DNA of 27,830 bases, taken from NCBI GenBank assembly GCA_019693395.1, contig JAAMXP010000918.1, positions 1 to 27,830 of the forward strand, written 5' to 3'. Source of the DNA: Ettlia oleoabundans (taxonomy: Eukaryota > Chlorophyta > Chlorophyceae > Chlamydomonadales). Under the pieces are notes generated by a model. The model was not told where the DNA came from and ran no database searches. It worked only from the letters and a program-made list of their open reading frames with translations. Positions 1 through 9,651 of this stretch are shown piece after piece. Each line of letters starts with the position of its first letter. The stretch's first letter is position 1. The translations under genes were made by a program, and so were the position numbers.

Positions 1-33
1 CACCTCACCCGTCCACCCACCCCACCCCTGCAG

Positions 34-2187
34 GCCAACACAGTGCCCTCCGCCTTTTGGTCCCTCGGTTTCTTGCTGCTCCCAGAAAACAAACACCACC
101 TCCAGGCAGTGGTCCGAGAGGCACAGCACGCAGTGGCTGCCACTGCTTCGACTACATTAGCACCAAAATCAGCAGCGGCAAGAAGTTCCCTGGAAGCTTC
201 TGGCGGCAAGGCAGCGATAGCAGCAGCGGCGGCGGTGGCAGCAAGTGCCGGGGGCGAGAGTGGCAGTGGAGCAAGAGCAGCATCACAGCCAACGTCAAGA
301 GCAGCACCAGAGCCAGCAACAAGAGCAGCACCAGAGCCAGCAACAGGTTGCAATGAAAGGGTGGGGGGTGGGCTGCTGCTTAATGCGGCCCAGCAGCGCT
401 CCCTGGCAGAGTTGGCGGCCAACCGTCGGTCTCATGCTGCGGCTGCTGTGTCTGAAGCTTTGCGCCTGCGATCCTTCAGGTATGCACGATCCATGAAGTG
501 CCTGCGACTTGTTTGAGTTGCGCTTGTGCTGATGCTGCGGGTTAGTGAGCCTCTGCTTCTAGTAGTCAAGACTACTCCCTCAAGAGATAGAGGGATTTAA
601 AAGGTAGTGAAAATGACGTCCTTGGTGATAAAAACGGGGCCGCTCGTGGCTATCTGGGGCTGTTCGCTCCCCTGGCTCGTAAATTTGCGCCCAAGGTCGC
701 ATGCTGTCTTTCTTGGTCGCCCACGTTTACAACCAATCCCAAACCCCACCAGCACCCCATTCCCACCTACCCTTCCAGTGTGGATGTACGGATCGCTGCG
801 GCGGATGGGGTCTTACCTTGTGGAGAGGACGGGGCCTCAGAAGGCATCTGGGTGCAGAAAGTAAGCGTGAAGGAGGGTGCTGTTTTGGGCGGCAGAGTGT
901 CAGTAGCGCTTTCAATGCCATGGTGAAATGCCAGGCAGTGAGAAGGGGCCATGACGCATCGGGCGCTGTGGTCTACTGCCAGCAGGCATACCAGGCTGCT
1001 ACTCATGCTGTTGTATCAAGCGTTGCATTTGCGTTGCATTTGCGTCTTTGCAGCCGGATGTGGTGGGGATATCCCGCTGACCAGCCCATGGTGCATTCCC
1101 GTTGCACGATGCGTTGCTTGCCTGCACATGGCGGTGCGGCGACAAACTTCCGTTGCAAGCTGCTTAGCATGCTGCACTTAATACATAATTGACACCGTTG
1201 CGTTGTGTTGTTGCATTTTTGTTTGTGCAGGGCAATGTGGTGGCCATCTCTTCCTACGAGTCCCACCTCGACCCCCGCCTCTTCCAACCCGACCCCTCAG
1301 CCTACAACCCCAACAGGTGACTCAGGGTTAGTTGATTCACCACCTGGGCGGTCCAGTCCAAATAATGAAGGAACAAGCAAGAGTCATGCAGCTGTGGCTG
1401 CAGCCTCTTTTGCTATGATAGAATGTCTGGCGGGCTTACTGGCTGGGTGCAGACACAGCTGCGTTGTTTTGCACCTGCGCCTCTTGAGTTTCCCTGGCAG
1501 TAACACCCGGCAGCCGATCCCTGTGTTCGTTGCATCACATGATTCCCTTCCCGTAGCACTACGCGTTCATGTACCCAAGTGGAAAGCATGTAGGGTTTTT
1601 GCTTCGCCATCTGCCGCAGGCCGGGCATGCAGCTGGGCGGCAGTACAACCACCCATGCGGCAGTCTCAGGGGTCGGCGGCGTTTCTGGACTTTCTTTTGG
1701 AGGGGGACGATACCGCTGTCCTGGACGGTACTTTGCTGAAGCTGAGCTGGCACTGCTCACATCTGTACTGCTCCTGCTGTACGACTGGCAGCTTCTGTCA
1801 CAAGAGGGGAGCTGTGCTAAGCAGCAGCAGGGACCAAAGGGGGAGGTAGTAGATGCAGGGCAGGAAGCTGCTGGCAGCGATGGCGGTGGCGCCGGCAGGA
1901 CCGTCGGCATTTTGCTTGGAGGGAACCAACAACGGCAGCGGCGGAACGCTGACAAGCAGCAGCAGCAGCAGCAGCAGCAAGGACAGCAGCAGCAGCACTG
2001 CCAGCAGCAGGAAGTAGGTGTCCTGCAGCCGGGGCAGCAGCAGGAGGATTTCCCCAAGCAGCAGCAGGAGGCGGCCCCGGGGGACCCTGCTGGCCTGCTG
2101 CCTCTTCCGGATCTGAAGCGGCTGGTGGGAATCAAGATACCAGCAGGACCCTGCTGTGTGCAGTACCAGCGGCGCCAGCTGCCGTGA
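34..2187 (+). CDS. Cytochrome P450, CYP7/CYP39-like, C-terminal part (5' truncated by window)
   Basis: This is a heme-thiolate monooxygenase, probably ER-bound; its substrate cannot be told from sequence. Exons are 34-479, 779-860, 1231-1316 and 1620-2187, all with GT-AG borders and matching phases, giving 393 residues before TGA. The visible part opens in the I-helix with ANTVPSAFWSL, where Asn-Thr-x-Pro replaces the usual acid-Thr pair, as in CYP7 and CYP39 enzymes. The K-helix ExxR is EALR (residues 141-144), followed by SFSVDVRIA. The meander region reads HLDPRLFQPDPSAYNPNR, and the heme loop is FGGGRYRCPG with the axial Cys at about residue 238. The C-terminus ends in a typical P450 strand (VGIKIPAGPCCVQYQRR). 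Oddities: about 80 extra Ala/Ser/Pro-rich residues lie between the I and K helices, and a Gln-rich insertion follows the heme helix. Family is firm from the motifs; the CYP7-like subfamily is inferred from I- and K-helix resemblance. Confidence 0.9.
298..345 (+). repeat. 24-bp tandem repeat, 2 copies, inside P450 exon
   Basis: Two perfect 24-bp units (298-321 and 322-345) encode two copies of an eight-residue Thr-Arg-Ala-Ala-Pro-Glu-Pro-Ala block. The repeat is in frame and lies within the low-complexity loop between the P450 I and K helices. Confidence 0.85.
1957..2070 (+). repeat. CAG-rich polyglutamine tract in the P450 C-terminal exon
   Basis: Seven CAG plus one CAA encode eight consecutive Gln at 1957-1980, followed by further CAG clusters (Gln4, Gln3, Gln3, Gln3). 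The tract lies between the P450 heme-proximal helix and the C-terminal strand, where P450s normally have only a short segment. The frame is kept through the tract to the conserved C-terminus, so it is translated if the gene is expressed. Confidence 0.85.
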
Positions 2188-3887
2188 GGAAGCTGTGTTC
2201 AGATTATTCCCCAACAACAAGTGGTGTGTGCGCAGCAGCTCGTGTCCGAGGCATCGGCGATTCCGCCACTCACCATTGGCGGTTGTGCCAGCAGCTTGGC
2301 TCCCAGGCTCCACCTTTGATGGCAGGCAATGACTGGCCAATCGTGCAGCCTAGATATCGCTGCAAACAGCGCGGATGTTTACATGTATTGAGCGCCTATT
2401 GATGGCAGCACTCGCCCCAAGGATCAGCCAGGCCTAGGCCACTGGACCCTGGCCACCCACTTTGCGTCACATGCGACCTGCATGTGCTTCTCAGCATGAG
2501 CCACCGCGCCGCCTGCTTTGATGTAACCGCTCCTGACTGCTTATGCAAGTATGGCATGACGTGTACTTTACTGGGGTTCCTCGTACACTCTGTAAGCTGA
2601 CAAAAAAAACTCCAAGCGGGCCGCTGGGCTGATGAGAGCGGCAGGTCGTTACAATGTGAAGCTTGGTGGCATCAGCAGCACAAAGTATGGATACAACTTG
2701 AAGGTCGGAACAGCCACACCACTCTCGAGATCGGGCATCAACGTTCAACACAGGCCGGGCATCAACGTTCAACACAGGCTGTAGGCCACGCAAAGCGCGA
2801 ACTAATGGCTGCGTTGCTGTGAGGGGAGTCGTGCATGAGTTACATCTTGCAATATTGACCTCTTTCCCTTCCCCTACCCTCATATCCGCGGAGGAAAGTA
2901 CCATGCTTCTTACGTTGTTAACCACCGCACCACGACTGACAGCAGGCGTCGTAATCTGTACGTAGCCTCCTTGCCCTTCGCAATCGCCGACTGTGCCCGG
3001 TCACCACGCCCGTATTGCAACAATACAACCTTGTTTCATTCCTGCTCGGCCCTTTAATGTTGCTCAGACCTAACCTACTACTCCAGCTTTGTAACCGTCA
3101 ACTGTCACTCTGTTCCAGGCAAGTCTGGCGACTCTACAAGTAACAGTAGCGATTGATGGCGCTCAACGCAGGCGGTGGCGAAAGACTTGGCTTTACACAG
3201 GTCAGCAACAAAGCGGTGGAGCGTTTGAGTCAGTGATGAGTGCAAGTTAAAAAAGGGGCAGCATATGGCACCACACGATGCATGTTGGATTGAGGGGTCA
3301 AAGTGGAGTGCGAAAAAATAAATTGTGGAGTAGGAGGCGGTTGAAGCCTGATGGTGACGGAGTATCATATTGAAGTGGGCTGCGGCGCCCCACGGCATGC
3401 CGCAGCATGTGGCGTGCTCCCATGAATGAGTGGGATGCCCCCACGGTGCGATGGAAGGAGGTTGCTGCGGCAGTGTTCAATTGATGGGTGATCAGTCACG
3501 ATGGAGGGGAAGAAAAGAAGGAAGAGCTGCGAGTTGTTCCGCCGCAAACGGACAGCTGCCACCCACTGCTGACTTGGGCCGCTGCTGCTGTTGCCGCCGC
3601 TGGAGTTGGCAGGAAGGCGGACGGGCACCTGGCTGTGTATGCCGTCAGTCAGGCGGCTGCTGGCTACGAGTGCCTGCTCCTCCCCAGACTGGCAAGAGGC
3701 CGCAGACGCCAGCAAAGCAGCAGCCAGCAACTGGAAAGGCATATGTCTCTGGCTGCCCAGCATGGCAGCAGGCCGCAGCAGCCGCCACGGCAACGGCACC
3801 CACGACAAAGCTGCCTGTGTGTGTGCTCGCAACCGCCCCAGGAAGAGAATCGGCAATTGCAGCCCGCAAGTCTTAAAGATGGGCGTC
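2188..3887. other. Convergent 3'-UTR / intergenic stretch
   Basis: No protein-coding exon could be supported here. It separates the stop of the + strand P450 from the stop of the - strand prolyl 4-hydroxylase, so it should hold both 3' UTRs. Candidate chlorophyte polyadenylation motifs TGTAA occur on + at 2522-2526, 2590-2594 and 3090-3094. On the - strand one occurs at 3193-3197 (seen as TTACA on +), so the two genes may end about 100 bp apart. Open frames at 3365-3876 on both strands are low-complexity Ala/Gln/Ser strings without recognisable domains. Confidence 0.55.
2732..2779 (+). repeat. 24-bp tandem repeat, 2 perfect copies, in noncoding DNA
   Basis: A 24-bp unit beginning CGGGCATCAACGTTCAACAC occurs twice head to tail (2732-2755 and 2756-2779) with no mismatch. 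It lies in the presumed 3' UTR of the P450. No function is apparent. Confidence 0.9.
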
Positions 3888-6800
3888 TCATGCCGCCTTG
3901 GCTGCAGCTAACTCCGCACACCTGCAGGACAGGAGACAGGCAGCAGATTAGTGAGCGGATGAGGAGTGCAAGTGACTGACAGGTTCCTGGGTGTGGCTGC
4001 ATGAGCCCCAGCCTGATGGTGCCACACCAACCATGGCAGGTAAGCTCTCGTTTTGGAGTTCAAAAGGCTCGGCGCTGCAGCTGGCGGGCAGCTGCTTTTG
4101 CAAAACCGCGCAGCGCAGCTTCGCAACATGAACAACAACAAAAATGCTTGCGTCCCCAGCCCAGCACGCTGCATCATGATTGGCACATCGCAGCGGGGCA
4201 ATATTGAAGCCCAGCAAAAATCATTTACTCACTTGCCGCAGGACCGCACGCACTGTCCGGGTGCTGCAGGCGTGCCCACCATGAACACGGGATTCTTGTC
4301 GCACTCGCCTGCAGCAGCAAGGAAGACCGTGCTTTGCTTCAGTTGTGACCGGGAAGGTATTGTTAGGAGCAGACTGTTATCATGTTCAACCTTGCCAAGG
4401 GGGTGGGGAAGATGGCTGAGAAAGCAGGGTTAATGCCGCATTTGGCAAAGGAAAGGCAAGACAGCCACCCACCCGAGCTGGCCCAGTGCGAGCAGGCGTC
4501 ATTAAGGTCCTTGCATTCGGGGTACAGCAGGTCGTCCTGCAGTGGAATTAAAGCAGTACAGAAGCAGTACCAGTTTGCGGCCCGTCTGCAGTACATAATA
4601 GGGACCACACCACCACCAGCAGCAGCGGGGCCAACAGCAGGGAACCGCTGCTGTATGCGACCAGAAGTGCTCTGTCTGTCCTGCGCTGTTCTTGTGCTAC
4701 AGCACACCTCGAATAGCAGGCAAAACACCGCCTTACCCTGTACTCACTCACTCCTACTCTTCGTCATTCCACACCCAGTGACCCCCAGCTAGCCGCAACA
4801 CGCCCCGCCCTACCAGCCTGCATCAACCTCTGCGTACCTGCGTATTCTGCTCAATGGCCACGGGTATCTCGCCCTCTACGGCATACCGCCCCACATGCAC
4901 CCACTTAGTGGCAGACCACTTCTCCCCCTTGATCACGGGGCTGCGACATTAAAAAATAATGAAGGGGAATGAGATAAAGCAGGCAATGTGTTGTTTCCCG
5001 GAAATAAGTAGTTGCGCATGCACAAACGGCTGTGGCTGGCTGGAAAGGCAGGCAGTCATCCAGCACGTCAGCCACACACACACGCAGCCATGCAAGAGGC
5101 ATCCTTTGGAAAACCCAATGGGAATGTCAGCGGAACTTGCTCTAAACAACGGGCACGCAACCAACCAGCCACTGTGTTCCACAACAGCAGTATGCTTCAA
5201 GATACTAGTGCAAGAAGCTATACGTGGACCAGGGGGCCACCTCACCATGCCGAGTGGAGTGAGCGGCGCTCCAGGTCTCCGCTGGGTTTGATGGAGTGGA
5301 AGAGCAGGGCCATTCCCTTCTGGGGCTTCACGGCAAGAACCTGCGGAGGCAGAAAGAGCAAATCAGGCAAGCAGCTTAGACAAGCAAATCAGGTGAGCAA
5401 CTGTTGATGCGGAAGCACTTTATGCAGGAGCACATCAGGCGAGCAACCGTGGAAGTGGGAAGCAAGATCGCATCAGGGCAAACCAGGGTTTGGATTGAAG
5501 CGAAGCGAGATGGCACGAAACCAAATGCAGTGGTGGAGAAGATGGATGGGAGAAGAGCATGCTAGACATGGAGTGGTTTGGGGAATGAAGCATTGTGGGG
5601 GATCAAGTGTTTGTGCCAGGAGGATTGGATGTCACTGTGCACTGGCAGAGGCTGCAACACGATGTGGCAGCCTGACTGGTGCCACGGTCGGTGCCCGCTC
5701 ACCTTCCTGGCGCAGTCGGAAAACTCCGGTCCGTTTTCCTCTGGCAGCTCAATATTGGGGAAGCCTGCGAGGCAAGGAATCGCCATGCATCCGTGGTATG
5801 AGTTGTGGGTGGCAGGTACGGTGAGGGTGTGGTGGATTGGGGGAAGCGCATTGGGGAGATGACTGGACGGCATTTAAGGCGACTGCAGGGTAAAGCAGAA
5901 TGGAGACACGAACTGGACGCCGGGGCCCACTTAAGCCACAAAAGAGATAACCAGCACAACTCCTGACGCACGTTAAACAGTAGATCAAGCGCTTCTGCAG
6001 TGAGAAAGCAGGAAAGCCATTCAGAACGAGAAGCAATGAGGGTGCCCGAGTGCTCACATGTCTCGCCCCCCTCCTCCACATCACTCAGGTACATCAGCAC
6101 GGTGAGGTAGCGGTTGCCTCCATTGGAAGTGGCTGCACGAAGGGGGGGGGGCCTCGCGCGCGCGTGCGCGGGGGCACAGGGTGGATTAAATTGTGGGTGG
6201 GTGCCACCGTTGGGAGGTGGCTTTGGGTGGGTGGTGGGGGTGGGGGTGCATCGTTGCAGGTGGCTTGGTCGATATTAGTTCACAAAGACACCAAGCAGCC
6301 ATCGCAACCACCCACAAATTACAGTAAGCCACCCACCCACTCAGCCACCCACGCACCCTTTGCGTCAAAGAAGTAGTCAAAGTGCCTGCGGTACGAGGCG
6401 GCACATGGAAGCAGTACATTATCAGCACGTGACCGTGGTTGGGTGGTCACAACGCCACAGATATCGCGAGTGGGGCAGGATGAAGGCCAGGAGGAGGGAT
6501 GAAAAGACAGCAAAGGCGCATCTTTCTTGCCCCAGGGTTCGTAGCGCGCAATGCCTTACGGCACGGCACCATCCGTGAGCCTTCTCCTGCCGACACCGAC
6601 AGCCAACAGCAAGCAAGGGTGCATAGCCGGCTAGCCGAGCCAATTGGCGCTCGCACCAAAGCCGCCCAAAAGCGCATATGCTCAGGTTGAAGCTTTCCGG
6701 CGCTGCCTCAAGCACAGGGGGGCACTGCTGCCACCGGTGCGGTATAGCTAGGGCTCTGAGCAGCTGCTGGCAGGGCAGCATCTCACCCAACATACTCCTG

Positions 6801-8931
6801 GCCAACCTCGTATCTCTGCGGGGGGGGTGGAGGGATGGTGTGTGTTGGGTGGTGGTGGCAGCGGTGTGGCTAAACGCATAGCAGGCACATGGTATGAAAA
6901 TAGGGGACAGGATGAGGGAAGTTGCATTTGCCAATGGATGTGATGCTTTCCCGATTGCCTCGGGACTACCAACCGCCACTCGACGCTTCACAGTAGGCAT
7001 AACAGCAGCAGCACTTGCAAACACCCCTTCTCGATTACCCCACCTTCTTGTGTTTGACATCACGCACTCACTCACCAGCACCTGCAGACACCCTACCCCA
7101 ACCATCCCACCTCCTTGTGTTTCCCTCCCTCCCTCCCTCCCTCACTCACTCACCAGCACTTGCAGGTCCTCGCCGTTGTGCGCCGGCATCAGCGTCCATT
7201 GTGCAAGGCGCGCCTCAATATTGCTGATAATGTCATCTTGGCCCCGCTTCAGGAACGTGCCCTGCATGGTTGGTAGAAGGGGTATATAAATCAAGGGATA
7301 CATATGTTCACATTGTTCTCATGGTTGGGTGTGGCGATGCATAGGCTGGCGAGAAATGGTTGCGTGGGTTTCCTGTTTGAGTTTGTAAATGTGTTTGAGG
7401 CTGACGCAACACCGGGCAGGATGGTTGGTGTTCTTTCCCATCCCATTTCCCATTTCCCACCCAGAGTCAATCACACCCACACAATCAACGCACCTTTGAC
7501 GTGCGCACTTTGTCGATCTTGGAGTCACCGGTTTCGGTGTCCACCACGCTGCGGACACAGCACGGAGCGGCACAGCAGGCACAGCGTGACACTTGGGGCA
7601 TCACAGTGGGTACCGCATGATGCAACGCGCAGAGTTTAACGTAGTGCTGGCGCTCAGGCTTCGCCACCACACACTCAGCACAACCTTGCCAGCCAACCTG
7701 AGAAAAGAGGATGCTGTGGCGGCGGCACTGTACACATACAACTGGCCGCCCCCAATCTCACCCTTTGAGCACAGATTATGCGGGCTCAAATCAACCCCCA
7801 TCACCACGTGTATTGGCCTCCCAGTTGACCAAGAACATGCTCACCCCGATCGCACGAGATGGGGCTCTGCCAGGCTTCTGATGTGGTCACATTCCTCCCG
7901 GGTCAAGAAGTTGTGGTACAGAAAGATGCTGCAGGGGAGCAACACAGCAGAGGGGGAAGGGAGGTGGGGCTCAAGCTTTTATACTTCCAGCACGAGGGTG
8001 CTGCAAAACAGCAGCAATTCTGCAAGGTCGTGGTGTGGATTATGTAGCGGTGCGATCGATGGGTGCATACCCAGGTTGGCTCAACACAAAAGGCACGGCA
8101 GCAGTGCAATAGAGAACGCCTCCCATGTATGCCTGCCTGTTTCCCCTATAAAGGCAAGAACAAAGCTCATTGCAGCGAGTGGCAGCCGTAGGCAGGCATG
8201 GGGCTTACCGGGCGTCTTCATGAAGAACCTACAACGAGTAAAACCAGAAGGGGCAAGGTGGGGTGTGCTTAGAACATAGCAACAATGACGCCATCCATGC
8301 GCAGAAGTGGGCTTGAGGAAATTGGGGAAGAATGCCTACATGGCAACACAGTGCACAGCTGTGCACGTCCCGCGTAACTCCGCACCTTCCTGAGGCTGTG
8401 GGATACCCGATTCTCGCATGTTGAGGCACATAGGACAACCGGCATGCAGTTTGGCACATAAATGCAGGTGTGATGCGTTACCGCCGCCAGGCAGCACCGC
8501 CATGCACGGCTCCCGTCCCTGCACGCACCTCAATGCTAGGCGAGCCAACAGTGCTGTTGGGCCCAGATGCCGCCTTGACCGTGGGTTGTAGGTCTGAAGG
8601 GCCTGCACCACAGATGCGAGCGAGAAAAGGTGGGAAGCGCGCCGCCTCCGTAGCCGGCTGGCAACCGAGCGGGAACCAGCGGCGGCGGCAGGAGGGGAGG
8701 GCGGCCAAAGGCAAGCAGGCCCGCTTTGTGGCGGTCTTTATCGTGCGACGAGCTTGTGTCGCGCTCGCGCGGCCGGCTCAGAACCCAAGATCGGCAGCGG
8801 CCGCGACCCGTTGGGGAGTGTGGCTTACATGTTGTTGGGTCCAAGCCCTTGAACTTCTGCTGGTAGTACCACTGCACACCAGCCACCTGCAGGGCTAACA
8901 AAGCGCCAAAAACCGCCAGACCCTTCAGCAT
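3888..8931 (-). CDS. P4H: Prolyl 4-hydroxylase with C-terminal ShKT domain (type II membrane protein)
   Basis: This Fe(II)/2-oxoglutarate dioxygenase hydroxylates peptidyl proline in the ER/Golgi, in algae mainly on hydroxyproline-rich wall and secreted glycoproteins. Fifteen exons in transcription order: 8931-8829, 8602-8529, 8228-8209, 7928-7845, 7548-7494, 7261-7154, 6815-6787, 6385-6357, 6132-6058, 5764-5703, 5340-5246, 4940-4838, 4536-4473, 4308-4233, 3921-3888. Every phase matches, giving 336 residues. Residues 1-22 form a hydrophobic signal-anchor. The Fe ligands are H159 and D161 (HFDYFF) and H242 (RRSLHSAC); K252 in GEKW, ten residues later, binds 2-oxoglutarate. Other family blocks are VRTSKGTFLKRGQD, LRYEVGQEY and VLMYLSDVEEGGET. 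The tail (C287-C327) is a six-Cys ShKT domain; its last Cys is supplied only by the 34-bp terminal exon. Three exons are just 20-29 bp. An in-frame ATG at 9039 would add 36 N-terminal residues; I prefer 8931 because it abuts the anchor. Confidence 0.95.
7036..7165 (-). repeat. Imperfect duplication spanning the exon 6 splice donor of P4H
   Basis: Two similar segments lie side by side, at 7036-7087 and 7094-7165. Both contain CTTGTGTTT, then CACTCACTCACCAGCAC, then TGCAG. On the coding strand this reproduces the end of exon 6 plus its GTGAGTGAGTG donor, so a decoy donor (GT at about 7075-7074) lies about 80 bp downstream of the real one. The copy nearer the exon also carries a (CCCT)n tract at about 7123-7141. 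Confidence 0.7.
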
Positions 8932-9651
8932 AATTGCGATGATTCGCAGGTCCGGACGGACCGTCGCGCCTGGGTTTGGTGCGTTATCAACAATGCAGTA
9001 ATGCAGTAAAGCCTGGAAGTCCAGGCCATGGCCGGCCATGTGGCGACCACATCTGCCAAGCTGTCGCTGCTGTGGCGGCCAGCGAGCCCATCACAGGCAC
9101 TGCGCCACAGAGCGGCACAGCAGAAAAGAACCTGCTGCTGCCGGATGCTTTCTGCCCTTGGTCAACTTTATACATTCATAACACATGTCACACCATATAT
9201 GTTGCTTCAAGAGAAACTGTGAACGCCCAGGATGTCAACGGTTCTCTACACCACAGCTCCAATTTGCTCGGTTCTGCCACGCCCAATTCCAGTTGCTTAG
9301 TTCAAAACAACCAAAAGCCAAAGACACAGTGCCGGGTGCCAATGCATATGCGGTGATGTTTGTAACATGTACTTGGAAAATCTGTCTGTCAGGGGTGGTC
9401 ATCGTGCACATGTGTACAGTTGCCTGTCGTCCCAACAAGCTTGCACGCGTCAGAACTCGTGATAGAACCGCTCAGCCTCCTGGCTGTCCAGGTAACCTGC
9501 GTGCCTATTCCTTCCAAAAGACACTCATGCTACCCAAGCCGCTACTGCTGCAAGGGCTCACAGCCAATGCTGCCCCCTTTCGCACAGTGTACAACCGCAG
9601 TACATCTGCCACTGTGAACTGCTGGCGCTGGACATCACCACCACAGCACCA
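8932..9651. other. Intergenic: P4H 5' region and CAP-H 3' UTR
   Basis: These 720 bp lie between the CAP-H stop and the P4H start, both genes being on the - strand. Apart from the TATA-like site and an in-frame upstream ATG for P4H, nothing coding is supported. I found no TGTAA on the - strand, so the CAP-H polyadenylation point is not located. Confidence 0.5.
9167..9172 (-). promoter_or_regulatory. TATA-like element upstream of P4H
   Basis: TATAAA on the - strand lies 236 bp before the chosen P4H ATG (8931) and about 130 bp before the alternative in-frame ATG (9039). It is the only good TATA match between P4H and the upstream CAP-H stop. The assignment rests on position only. Confidence 0.4.

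Noticed and set aside
1021..1042. 11-bp direct repeat CGTTGCATTTG, two copies
   Set aside because: It is a short repeat inside a P450 intron rich in CGTTGC; too simple to interpret.
1413..2135. 240-codon open frame on -
   Set aside because: It is the antisense of the P450 heme-binding and polyGln exon; the Cys/Ser runs come from reading CAG repeats backwards.
3365..3876. Overlapping 160-codon frames on both strands
   Set aside because: They are Ala/Gln/Ser-rich with no domain, lie in the P4H 3' UTR, and are open in several frames because stops are rare in this composition.
6134..6177. G-run followed by alternating CG (possible Z-DNA or quadruplex)
   Set aside because: It lies inside a P4H intron next to the acceptor; short simple sequence of this kind is common in such genomes.
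9037..9039. Upstream ATG as the P4H start
   Set aside because: It is possible and in frame, but the ATG at 8931 directly precedes the membrane anchor, so it is kept only as an alternative.
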